From Nocardia bovistercoris (lineage in GTDB: Bacteria; Actinomycetota; Actinomycetes; Mycobacteriales; Mycobacteriaceae), in NCBI RefSeq assembly GCF_015674855.1, contig NZ_JADMLG010000007.1:62001-126000 (forward strand): a stretch of 64,000 bases of DNA. The letters run 5' to 3'. Position numbers and translations under genes: made by a program. The notes beneath the pieces are model-generated. The model made no database searches and was not told the origin of the DNA. It was given only the letters and a program-made list of their open reading frames with translations. Of the stretch, positions 9,115-16,807 are shown in pieces. Every line of letters starts with the position of its first letter. Position 1 is the stretch's first letter.

Positions 9115-9726
9115 ATGGCGACACCCCACGAACCCAAACAGGACCGCAGCCGCGCCACCCGGCAGCGCCTGTTGGCGGCGACCATCGACTGCCTGGCCGA
9201 AACCGGCTGGGCCGCAGCCACCGTCGCCGTGGTCGCCGAACGTGCCGGCGTGTCCCGCGGCGCCGCCCAACACCACTTCCCCACCAGGGAGGATCTGATC
9301 ACCGCGGCGCTCGAGTACATGTTCGACACCCGCAACGACCAGGCCAAACACGAGGCCGCCGCACTGTCGGGCCTGGTCGAGGGCGTGGCCCGCACCGAAG
9401 CCGTGGTCGCGGGCCTGGTCGAGTCCTACACGAGCGTCCTGTTCAAAGCCGCCCTCCAGGTCTGGACCCACGCCGCCGCCGACCCCGCCCTGCGCGAACG
9501 CATAGTCCCCCTCGAAGCCAAGTTCGGCCGCGCCTCCCACCGCCGCGCCGTCGAAGCCCTCGGCGTCGACGACCGCGACCCGGTAGCCCACCACCTCGTC
9601 CAAGCCACCCTCGACCTGGCTCGTGGCCTCGGCCTAGCCGATGTCCTCACCGACGACTCCACCCGCCGAAAACAAATAGTCACCCAATGGTCCGCCACCC
9701 TCCACACGGCCCTGCACCCGGACTGA
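9115..9726 (+). CDS. TetR/AcrR family transcriptional regulator of the catabolic operon
   Basis: A 203-aa protein with an N-terminal TetR helix-turn-helix at about residues 12-58 (RQRLLAATIDCLAETGWAAATV, then AGVSRGAAQHHFPTREDLI) and an all-helical ligand-binding C-terminal domain. It starts 5 bases after the hydratase stop and is the last gene of the operon, in the position AtuR-type repressors often hold near terpenoid clusters. The ligand is probably a CoA-thioester intermediate, and the likely target is the promoter region before 635; both are inference. The ATG at 9115 gives the usual short N-terminal tail. Confidence 0.85.
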   Translation: MATPHEPKQDRSRATRQRLLAATIDCLAETGWAAATVAVVAERAGVSRGAAQHHFPTREDLITAALEYMFDTRNDQAKHEAAALSGLVEGVARTEAVVAGLVESYTSVLFKAALQVWTHAAADPALRERIVPLEAKFGRASHRRAVEALGVDDRDPVAHHLVQATLDLARGLGLADVLTDDSTRRKQIVTQWSATLHTALHPD

Positions 9727-9870
9727 AGCAGGGCTGACGACGGTTCGACGACGGCGTGCCGGACCGGAACTGTTCGGCGCCGCCGCCGCGGACCGAGCGC
9801 CGTGGTCGGCGCCGGACTTGCCTACGACACGAGGCGCGCCCGGTGCTCGCTCGAGAGCCTGCGTCGATCT

Positions 9871-9954
9871 CGAAACGGTCAGCGGCGGTGCGTGATATGC
9901 GCCGAAGGCTCCTCGCCGCAGGTCACGCACCGCCGCACCGGACCGGCCGTTTCG
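9871..9954. repeat. Complex inverted repeat between convergent genes (possible bidirectional terminator)
   Basis: In the 255-base gap between the TetR gene (+) and the GT39-like gene (-), a 14-base arm at 9882-9895 (GCGGCGGTGCGTGA) is exactly complementary to 9923-9936. CGGT (9876-9879) and ACCG (9937-9940) continue the pairing outside it. CGAAACGG (9871-9878) also matches CCGTTTCG (9947-9954) as an alternative outer pairing. There is no T-run, but the position fits transcript termination for both genes. Nothing else is recognised in this gap. Confidence 0.55.
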
Positions 9955-9981
9955 GGGCCGATCAGGTGCGTTGCGAGCGGG

Positions 9982-12015
9982 TCAGTGTTGTCGGGTCAGG
10001 TCGTAGAGGGTTACGCCGTCCACTTCGGTGGCGGTGAAGTTCTCCTGGACCCAGGTGGTGATGGCTGAGCTGGTCGACTCGCCGCTTCGGTTACCGCCGC
10101 CGGTGATGAAGTAGTGGATTTTTCCTTCGGCGACGTACTGCTGGAATTGGGCGAGGGTGGGGGAGGGGTCGCTGCCGTTGAAGCCGCCGACGGGCATGAT
10201 CGGGAGTTCGGTGGCGAGTTGGTAGCCCGCGGCGCTGTTGGAGCCGATGGTCGCGGCGGCCCAGGTGTAGGTTTCGCTGTCGGATTTCAGGAGGGTGATC
10301 ACTCGGTCGCTGGGGCGGCTCGAACCGAGGAGTCCGCCCATGGCGCCGGGGCCATCGGCGTTCATGCCGCCGTCCGGTGCGCCGCCGTCGGGGAGATTGC
10401 CGCCGTTCGCGGGACCTGTCGCGCCGCCGGGGGCGGGCTGCGTCCCGGCAGCGCGTCGGCCGCCGTCCTGTCCGTCCGGAATCCGGTTCTGGCCCATGGC
10501 TGTTCCGTCGTCTCGGCGTCCGTCACCTGGACCGCCGCCGAATCCACGCATACCTCCGGCGTTCGGCCCCGCGGAGGGGATCGCGCCTTGGTGGGCCGAG
10601 GTGAGGGTCTGCACGGAGTAGGCGACCGGTCCGGCGAGGCCGACAAGCACCGCGGCCAGCGCCGTGACCACGGCGATCCCGCGCGGGGTCGGGGCGAGGA
10701 TCGCGAGGGCGGCGAGGATGCCGAGGATCAGGACGGTCCAGCGCAGCCATGGCAGGAAGGTGGCGCTGCGGGAGAGCAGTAGCCAGGCGGTGGCGGTGGT
10801 GAGCGCCACCGAGAGGGCGAGGGCGCAGCGCACCGACGGGCGGTGGCGTTCGCGCCACATCTGGACCGCGCTCGCGCCGACCAGCGCCGCGATCGCGGGG
10901 GCGAGGGCGACGGTGTAGTACTGGTGGAAAATGCCCGCCATGAAGCTGAACACGAGCGCGGTGACCACAAGCCACCCGCCCCAGAGGATCAGTGCGGCGC
11001 GTCGTTGATCGGTGCGAGCGGCCTTGCCACGCAGCAGGATTCCGGCGGCGAGTCCGACCAGCGCGGCGGGGATGAGCCACGCGATCTGACCGCCTTGCGC
11101 CGGTTCGAACAGGCGGGTGATGCCGGTGCTGCCCCACATGCCGTTCCCGCCGGCAGGCAGGTCGCCGCCGGGGCCGACGCTGCCGCGCTCGTTGCCGTTG
11201 AGGCGGCCGAGTCCGTTGTAGCCGAGGGTCAGCTCCAGGATCGAATTATGATGCGAGCCACCGATCCACGGCCGCGAGTCGGCGGGCCACAGTTCCACGG
11301 CCAGCAGCCACCAGCCCGCCGCGACCACCATGGCGGCTCCGGCCGCGAACAGTTGCAGTATCCGTTTGCCGAGCGCGGGCGGTCCGGCGACGAGATAGGC
11401 GAGCGCGAGCGCGGGCACGACGAGAAGTACCTGCAATTGCTTTGTGAGGAAACCGAATCCGATGAAGACGCCGGTGAGTACCAGCCATCTGGTTCGGCCT
11501 TCGCGGATCGCGTTGGTCATGGCCCATGCGGCGGCGACCATGAGGAACACCAGCAGCGCGTCGGGGTTGTTGAAGCGGAACATGAGGGTCGCCACGGGGG
11601 TTACGGCGAGCACGAGGCCGGCGAGCAGTCCGGCGGCGGGGCCGAACGGTTTGCGCACGGTGGCCCACAGCAGTGCGACGGCGCCGACGCCGAGCAGCAC
11701 CTGCGGGACCAGGATGCTCCAACTGTTCAGTCCGAACATGCGGACCGACAGTTCCATCAACCACAGCGAGGCGGGTGGTTTGTCCACCGTGATGGAGTTC
11801 GCGGCGTCGGAGGAGCCGAAGAAGAATGCTTCCCACGACCGCGAACCAGCCTGTACCGCGGCGGAATAGAAGGAGTTGGCCCAGCCGTTGGCGCTCAGGT
11901 TGCACAGGTAGGCGATCGCGGTGCCGAGCAGCAGCGCGGCGAGCGCGGGGTATTCCCAGCCGATGGGGCGTTTCTGGACGGCGCGGGGAGCTGCCGGGGT
12001 GAGGGTGGCGGTCAT
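9982..12015 (-). CDS. GT39/ArnT-like polyprenyl-phosphate-sugar glycosyltransferase
   Basis: A 677-aa integral membrane glycosyltransferase of the GT39/PMT (GT-C) superfamily. It starts MTATLTPAAP and has about a dozen hydrophobic segments. The first extracytoplasmic loop has the ITVDKPPASLWLM region, whose Asp is in the place of the GT-C catalytic acid. Residues ~500-575 form a Gly-, Asp- and Pro-rich low-complexity loop before a soluble C-terminal domain (~575-677) ending near GVTLYDLTRQH. Such proteins move a sugar from a polyprenyl-phosphate donor to an acceptor outside the membrane. Its start overlaps the end of the GT2-GtrA gene by 4 bases. That gene would make and flip the lipid-linked donor, so the pair looks like a complete glycosylation unit. 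Confidence 0.85.
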   Translation of the reverse strand: MTATLTPAAPRAVQKRPIGWEYPALAALLLGTAIAYLCNLSANGWANSFYSAAVQAGSRSWEAFFFGSSDAANSITVDKPPASLWLMELSVRMFGLNSWSILVPQVLLGVGAVALLWATVRKPFGPAAGLLAGLVLAVTPVATLMFRFNNPDALLVFLMVAAAWAMTNAIREGRTRWLVLTGVFIGFGFLTKQLQVLLVVPALALAYLVAGPPALGKRILQLFAAGAAMVVAAGWWLLAVELWPADSRPWIGGSHHNSILELTLGYNGLGRLNGNERGSVGPGGDLPAGGNGMWGSTGITRLFEPAQGGQIAWLIPAALVGLAAGILLRGKAARTDQRRAALILWGGWLVVTALVFSFMAGIFHQYYTVALAPAIAALVGASAVQMWRERHRPSVRCALALSVALTTATAWLLLSRSATFLPWLRWTVLILGILAALAILAPTPRGIAVVTALAAVLVGLAGPVAYSVQTLTSAHQGAIPSAGPNAGGMRGFGGGPGDGRRDDGTAMGQNRIPDGQDGGRRAAGTQPAPGGATGPANGGNLPDGGAPDGGMNADGPGAMGGLLGSSRPSDRVITLLKSDSETYTWAAATIGSNSAAGYQLATELPIMPVGGFNGSDPSPTLAQFQQYVAEGKIHYFITGGGNRSGESTSSAITTWVQENFTATEVDGVTLYDLTRQH

Positions 12016-13292
12016 CGGTCGCTCACCTCGCGCTGGAATTCCGGTCCGGCGAAGGCGGGCGGGCGCGCACCCGTCGGTGCGGTGTCGCGGAAAACCCAGC
12101 GCAGCCCGACGAATCGAGTGACGGTGGCGACGAGATTCGCCAGTACCAGCGCGACGAGTTCCAGATGCACGGAGGCGCCGGGCGCGAGCCGGTGCAGCGC
12201 GAACAGCGACCCGCTGGTGATCACGAGCCCGAACGCGAAGATCAGCAGTCCTTGGAACTGGTGGGCGACGACGCCGTGTGCGCCGCGTACTCCGAAGGTG
12301 AAGGCGCGGTTGGCGGCGGTGTTGCCGATCGCGGTGAGCAGCAGCGCGGCGAAGTTCGCGACCTGCGGCCCGGCCATCGGCTGGATCAGCAGGTAGAGCA
12401 GTGCGTAGGCGAGCGTCGAGCACACTCCGACGATGGCGAAGCGCGCCACCTGTCCGACCATGCCGAGCGGTACGCCGGGCACCAGCGGTTCACGTCCTAC
12501 CGCGGCCCGCAGTTCCTCGAGAGGTATCGCGCCCGTGGTCAATCCGCGCAGCAGACGCCATACGCCGAGCAGGTCCTTGCGTGCGGTGTCGACGATGTCG
12601 ACGGTGCTGTCCGGGTCGTCGATCCAGTCCACTGGCACTTCGTGGATGCGCAGTCCGGCGCGTTCGGCGAGCACGAGAAGTTCGGTGTCGAAGAACCATT
12701 CGCCGTCCTCGACCAGTGGCAGCAGTCGCCGCGCGATCTCGGTGCGCATGGCTTTGAATCCGCATTGCGCGTCGGAGAATCCGGCCCGCAGCGAGGCGCG
12801 CAGGATGAGATTGTAACAGCGCGAGACGAATTCGCGTTTCGGGCCGCGCACCACCCGCGACGCCGCGTCGAGCCTGGTGCCGATCGCGACATCGGAATGC
12901 CCGGTGATCAGCGGCGCGACCAGCGGCAGCAGCGCGTTGAGGTCGGTGGACAGGTCGACGTCCATATAGGCGACCACTTGCGCGTCGGAGTGTTCCCACA
13001 CCGCACGCAGCGCCCGCCCACGGCCCTTGGCGTCGAGGTGCACGACGCGGACCTCGTCGAATTCGGCGGCGAGGTCGCGCGCCACCCGCATGGTGTCGTC
13101 GGTGCTGGCATTGTCGGCGATGGTGATTCGAGCCGGGAAGGGGAAGCCGTCGCCGAGGTGGGCGCGCAGTCGGCGCACGCACACCGCGAGATCGGACTCC
13201 TCGTTGTAGACGGGGATCACGACGTCGAGTACGGGCGTGATCACCGCTGCGGTCGGTTCCGCACGGTACGCGGCGGTCGCGGTTTCGGTCAT
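12012..13292 (-). CDS. GT2 polyprenyl-phosphate glycosyltransferase fused to a GtrA-like flippase domain
   Basis: A 426-aa fusion. The N-terminal GT2 domain (~20-265) has VVIPVYNEESDLAVC, ITIADNASTDDT and the metal-binding YMDVDLSTD motif, followed by GFSDAQCGFKAM, as in dolichol-phosphate mannosyl- and glucosyltransferases. The C-terminal GtrA domain (~275-405) has four hydrophobic helices with FAIVGVCSTLAYALLY and GNTAANRAFTFG. GT2 would transfer a sugar from a nucleotide donor to polyprenyl phosphate on the cytoplasmic face, and GtrA is linked to flipping the product across the membrane. The downstream GT39-like gene would use it. The sugar and the final acceptor cannot be read from sequence. 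Confidence 0.88.
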   Translation of the reverse strand: MTETATAAYRAEPTAAVITPVLDVVIPVYNEESDLAVCVRRLRAHLGDGFPFPARITIADNASTDDTMRVARDLAAEFDEVRVVHLDAKGRGRALRAVWEHSDAQVVAYMDVDLSTDLNALLPLVAPLITGHSDVAIGTRLDAASRVVRGPKREFVSRCYNLILRASLRAGFSDAQCGFKAMRTEIARRLLPLVEDGEWFFDTELLVLAERAGLRIHEVPVDWIDDPDSTVDIVDTARKDLLGVWRLLRGLTTGAIPLEELRAAVGREPLVPGVPLGMVGQVARFAIVGVCSTLAYALLYLLIQPMAGPQVANFAALLLTAIGNTAANRAFTFGVRGAHGVVAHQFQGLLIFAFGLVITSGSLFALHRLAPGASVHLELVALVLANLVATVTRFVGLRWVFRDTAPTGARPPAFAGPEFQREVSDR

Positions 13293-13374
13293 GGGACCAC
13301 CATCGTCAGCCGCGCTACAGCCAGGCCGGCTCTCCGCTGTGAGGTTGCTGTGACCTGGGGGACGCAGCGTGCGC

Positions 13375-14016
13375 TCAGTCCAGTCGGCGCAGTCGCACGA
13401 TATTGTCGGCGCGGGTGCCGGTGCGGCCGTCCGGCCAGGTCACCTCGCGTTCGACCTCCTCGGCCGCCTCGACCCGCCACCGCTGTTCGGGCAGGTCGAG
13501 ACCGGCCAGCACCTCGTCGGTGCTCGGCAGGTGCACATGCGAGTGTTCGTGGTCACCTTCGACGAAGGACGGCCACCCGGCGTGACCGGCGATGAGCAAC
13601 ACCCCGCCCGACGCGACCGCCTCGGCGGCGCGGCGCAGCACCGGAAGGCGTTCGGTGTCGCCGACCGGGGAGTGGAAGAACTGCGCCGACACCAGGTCGA
13701 AGGCGCCATCGGGGAAGCTGTGACGCAGGTCGTGCTCCGCGGTGACGATGCGCTCCCCGACACCGGCCTGCGCCGCGTGCTCGGCGGTGCGCGCCAGGGC
13801 GGTCGCCGAGATGTCGACGGCGGTGACCTGCCAGCCGCGCGCGGCCAGCCAGATCGCGTCACCGCCCTCGCCGCAGCCGAGGTCGAGTGCGCGGCCAGGC
13901 GCCAGGTCGGCGGCCTCGCGCACCAGCAGCGGATTCGGCTCGCCGCTCCAGATCCGATCCCGCTCGGTGTAGAAGGTCTCCCAGAACTCGCGGGCGTCGG
14001 TGGTGGTATCGCTCAT
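13375..14016 (-). CDS. Class I SAM-dependent methyltransferase
   Basis: A 213-aa methyltransferase. It begins with the FWETFYTERDRIWSGEPNP segment typical of TehB/thiopurine-methyltransferase-like proteins. The SAM-binding glycine loop ALDLGCGEGGDAIWLA lies at about residues 43-58, followed by VTAVDISATAL (the acidic ribose-binding position) and DLVSAQFFH. The substrate is not evident; TehB-type detoxification or small-molecule methylation is possible. It is transcribed away from a TetR gene at 14116, and a perfect palindrome lies between them, so it may be that regulator's target. Confidence 0.8.
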   Translation of the reverse strand: MSDTTTDAREFWETFYTERDRIWSGEPNPLLVREAADLAPGRALDLGCGEGGDAIWLAARGWQVTAVDISATALARTAEHAAQAGVGERIVTAEHDLRHSFPDGAFDLVSAQFFHSPVGDTERLPVLRRAAEAVASGGVLLIAGHAGWPSFVEGDHEHSHVHLPSTDEVLAGLDLPEQRWRVEAAEEVEREVTWPDGRTGTRADNIVRLRRLD

Positions 14017-14058
14017 GCCGTCATCCTGGGGGTTCGCCTCGCGCGCCGGCTAGTTTTG

Positions 14059-14073
14059 TTGCCGTTTCGGCAA
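14059..14073. promoter_or_regulatory. Palindrome in a divergent promoter (candidate TetR operator)
   Basis: TTGCCG (14059-14064) and CGGCAA (14068-14073) are exact complements around TTT. The site lies between the divergently transcribed methyltransferase (start 14016) and the TetR gene (start 14116), where an autoregulating TetR protein would be expected to bind both promoters. There is no T-run in either direction, which argues against a terminator. Confidence 0.5.
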
Positions 14074-14115
14074 GGAGCCCGCGGACCCCGTGACAATGAT
14101 TGGTACGGTCGGGGC

Positions 14116-14841
14116 GTGACGCAGCGTGGCCGGACAACCGAACGGGCGCCCGGCGAGCGCGTCGATGCCCGCACCGAGCGGTGGCGTGCACACCGGCGCA
14201 AGGTTCGCGCGGAATTCGTCGATGCCGCGTTCCGCGCGCTCGACAAGTTCGGCCCCGAGGTCAGCATGGGCGATATCGCCAAGGAGGCGGGCGCGGCCAA
14301 ACCCAAGCTGTATCGGCATTTCGAGGACAAGGCCGATCTCTACGACGCGATCGTGGACCGGGTCCGCGACATGCTGTGGGGCCGTGTGGTTTCCACCATC
14401 GACCTGGCCAACGACACCGCGCGCGAACTCATCGGGCGCACCGCCGCCGAATACGTGCTGGTGGTGGTGGAGCATCCGAATGTGTTCCGGTTCATACTGC
14501 ACAGCCATTTCACCCGGCGCGCCTCGGAGTCCGATCGTGCGCTGCACACCGCGCGGCAGTCGGCGCGGCGCGCGGCCGAATTGTTCGGCGGCTTGCTCGA
14601 TGACGTGTCCGTGGATGTGGAAAGCGTCGAGCTGCTGAACTATTCGATTTTCGGTGCGGTTGCCTCGGCCACCGATTGGTGGCTCGGGGTGAACCGGCTG
14701 CGGGAGCCGACCATGCCCGCCGAGGATTTCATCGCCTATCTCGCCGAAATCGTCGCCGCGCTGGCGACGGCGAACGCCCGCCGCACCGGCTTCACGGTCG
14801 ACACCGACCTCCCGATGCACCTGGCCTTCCGGCCCGCCTGA
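14116..14841 (+). CDS. TetR family transcriptional regulator
   Basis: A 241-aa regulator. The helix-turn-helix lies at about residues 32-78 (VRAEFVDAAFRALDKFG, then MGDIAKEAGAAKPKLYRHFEDKADLYDAI), followed by a C-terminal domain with NYSIFGAVASATDWWLGV. The GTG at 14116 gives a basic N-terminal tail of about 25 residues; no good ribosome site precedes it, so a later start is possible. It diverges from the methyltransferase and is followed by the convergent thiD. The ligand is unknown. Confidence 0.8.
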   Translation: MTQRGRTTERAPGERVDARTERWRAHRRKVRAEFVDAAFRALDKFGPEVSMGDIAKEAGAAKPKLYRHFEDKADLYDAIVDRVRDMLWGRVVSTIDLANDTARELIGRTAAEYVLVVVEHPNVFRFILHSHFTRRASESDRALHTARQSARRAAELFGGLLDDVSVDVESVELLNYSIFGAVASATDWWLGVNRLREPTMPAEDFIAYLAEIVAALATANARRTGFTVDTDLPMHLAFRPA

Positions 14842-14960
14842 TCCGCCGCGCATCCGGTCGAACGCCGTTGTCCGAGACCGGGACCCGCCGCTTCGTCGAG
14901 GCCGGGGTTACGCGTCTCCCCAAGTATGCGCCCGCCCACCGACAGGTTCGCGCCACCCGC

Positions 14961-15806
14961 TCAATGTTCGTGCAACCGCCACAAAGGGGACACCGGGCCG
15001 TGGCCTTTGCCCAGGTCGTAGGCGGCGTGCAGGCAGCGGCGGGTCCATTCCTTGGCGAATTCGACCGCGTCGGGAACGCTGTAGCCGTTCGCCAACGCGC
15101 AGGCGATGGCGGCCGCGAGGGTGTCGCCGCCGCCGTGGTCGTTGCCGGTGTCGATGCGCGCGGCGGTGAACTCGAGGAAGTTCTCGCCGTCGAACAGCAG
15201 GTCGGTGCTGTATCGGGAGGTGCGAAGATGGCCGCCCTTGACGATCGCCCAGCGCGGTCCGAGCGCGTGCAGCGCGCGAGCGGCGCGGCGCGCGCTCGCG
15301 TCGTCGGTGACGTCGATGCCGGTGATCAGCCTGACTTCGTCGAGGTTCGGGGTGACGATGGTCGCCAGCGGAATCAGCGTGTGCCGCACCGCGTCCAGAG
15401 CTTCTTCGTGCAGGAGCGGATCGCCGTGCATCGAGGCCGCGACCGGGTCGACCACGAGCGGAATCGAGCCGTTCGCGCCGATGCCGGTTTCCCGGCACAC
15501 GTCCGCGACGGCTTCGATGATGGCGGTCGAGGCGAGCATGCCGGTCTTGGCTGCGCCGATTCCGATGTCCCCGGCCACCGAACGCACCTGATCGGCGACG
15601 ATGTCCGGCGGGATCTCGTGGAATCCGCTCACCCCCACCGAATTCTGCACCGTGACCGCCGCGACCGCGACGAGCGCGTGCACGCCGCACAGCGCCATGG
15701 TCCTGGTGTCGGCCTGGATGCCCGCACCGCCGCCGGAGTCGGTGCCTGCGATGGTGAGGACGCGGACCGGAGTCTGCCCTTCGGCGGGTATCGGCAACAG
15801 CTTCAC
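14961..15806 (-). CDS. thiD: Hydroxymethylpyrimidine / phosphomethylpyrimidine kinase
   Basis: A 281-aa ribokinase-fold kinase that phosphorylates HMP and HMP-phosphate to HMP-pyrophosphate in thiamine biosynthesis. It shows AGTDSGGGAGIQAD near the N-terminus, the AAVTVQNSVGV segment, LVVDPVAASMHGDPLL, TPNLDEVRLITG and KGGHLRTS. The C-terminal anion-hole motif reads DHGGGDTLAAAIA, with Gly-Asp where the E. coli enzyme has Gly-Cys, as is usual for actinobacterial ThiD and ribokinase-like forms. It starts with GTG, and TAGGGT stands 6 bases before it, so it may be leaderless. It lies 8.6 kb from thiC and has no riboswitch of its own. Confidence 0.9.
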   Translation of the reverse strand: MKLLPIPAEGQTPVRVLTIAGTDSGGGAGIQADTRTMALCGVHALVAVAAVTVQNSVGVSGFHEIPPDIVADQVRSVAGDIGIGAAKTGMLASTAIIEAVADVCRETGIGANGSIPLVVDPVAASMHGDPLLHEEALDAVRHTLIPLATIVTPNLDEVRLITGIDVTDDASARRAARALHALGPRWAIVKGGHLRTSRYSTDLLFDGENFLEFTAARIDTGNDHGGGDTLAAAIACALANGYSVPDAVEFAKEWTRRCLHAAYDLGKGHGPVSPLWRLHEH

Positions 15807-15874
15807 GGTTCGACCCTACGATGTCGGGTCGGTGTCCGGTATGACCGGTGACCCACCCGGCGTTTGGAATTGTT

Positions 15875-15893
15875 AATGAAAATCGTTATCATC
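15875..15893. promoter_or_regulatory. Zur/Fur-box-like AT-rich dyad upstream of thiD
   Basis: AATGAAAAT (15875-15883), a central C, and GTTATCATC (15885-15893) make an imperfect dyad with 6 of 9 paired positions. It strongly resembles the TGAAAAT-n-ATTTTCA type sites bound by Zur (FurB) in actinobacteria and other Fur-family regulators. The AT-rich tract stands out in ~68% GC surroundings. It is 69 bases before the thiD start within a 252-base gap (15807-16058) that otherwise holds nothing recognised. Confidence 0.45.
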
Positions 15894-16058
15894 TTCTCGT
15901 GTCCTTCACCTCGCGCCGAGACCGCCCGCCCTGCGGCGTGAGCCGATTGCGCCGATACTTTCCCGCGTGGGACGAACTCCACGAACACGCCTGACGCGGG
16001 AATCTTGCGCACCGCGAGCCACGATCATTGAGGGGACCGTGGCTCGCGGTCGCGCGAC

Positions 16059-16682
16059 TCAATTCGAGATGCCCGGCGTGCGAAGCACATTGGCGGTGTC
16101 GGTCAGTTGGTCCAAGAGGAATTCGGCGATGTCGGCGCGGGCGATCCGCAACGTGAGACCGGTCGCGTCACCGGGGATGTCGCGTCGGTACGCGCCGGTG
16201 CGCGGGCCGTCGGTGAACGCGCTCGGCCGCACGATCGTCCAGTCCAGATCGGCGGCGCGCACCAGGGTCTCCTGGCGGACGTGATCGTCGTATGCCTTGC
16301 GCAGCAGCAGCCCGAACATCACGTGCTTCCAGACGAAATTCAGATTCTGCCTGCTCTCGCCGACCCCGAGGGTGCTCTGGCAGATCAGCCGCCGCACCCC
16401 CGCGCGCCCCATCGCCTCGACGATCGCCCTGGTGCCCGCGAACCGCACCGCCCCCTTGCGTCCGTCGCCGAGGGTGACTATGACGGCGTCCTGGCCGGTG
16501 ACGGCGCGTTCGGCCGCTGTGGCGTCGAGGACGTCGCCCTCGACCACGCGCAGCCGCGCGTCCTGTCGCGTGACGCCCGCCGCGTTGCGTGTGAAGGCCG
16601 TCACGTCGTGGCCGCGCTCGAGCGCCTGCTCGACGACGTGGCGTCCGACCGTGCCGGTGGCTCCGAAGACCGCGATTCTCAT
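16059..16682 (-). CDS. NAD(P)H-binding Rossmann protein (SDR a5 / NmrA-like)
   Basis: A 207-aa atypical short-chain dehydrogenase. It begins with the glycine-rich nucleotide motif FGATGTVGRHVVEQAL (residues 5-20), then DAVIVTLGDGRKGAV, RLICQSTLGVGES and WTIVRPSAFTDGP. This is the NAD(P)H-binding / flavin-reductase-like (BVR-B, YwnB) group, which lacks the classical YxxxK pair. The ATG at 16682 is preceded by AGGGAG and lies at the true N-terminus of the fold; the longer upstream frame belongs to the thioesterase gene region. The substrate is unknown; redox-stress or flavin reductase roles are plausible. Confidence 0.78.
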   Translation of the reverse strand: MRIAVFGATGTVGRHVVEQALERGHDVTAFTRNAAGVTRQDARLRVVEGDVLDATAAERAVTGQDAVIVTLGDGRKGAVRFAGTRAIVEAMGRAGVRRLICQSTLGVGESRQNLNFVWKHVMFGLLLRKAYDDHVRQETLVRAADLDWTIVRPSAFTDGPRTGAYRRDIPGDATGLTLRIARADIAEFLLDQLTDTANVLRTPGISN

Positions 16683-16807
16683 GATGTGCTCCCTGTGTGC
16701 CGATGCTGTCGAACCGGTGGTGAATCCAGTACAGCGGCGGCGCGAGCGAACGGACATGGTCGCGCGTCTCGTGCTCATAAGCGAGTGTCCAGGACGGAAT
16801 CGGCAGG

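Noticed and set aside
14059..14073. Palindrome as a terminator
   Set aside because: It lies between divergent genes, with no transcript ending there and no T-run; an operator is more likely.
15803..16012. Minus-strand frame of 69 aa between thiD and the Rossmann-protein gene
   Set aside because: Considered as a possible small Zur-regulated ribosomal protein because of the nearby box, but the sequence matches no L28, L31, L33 or S14 pattern.
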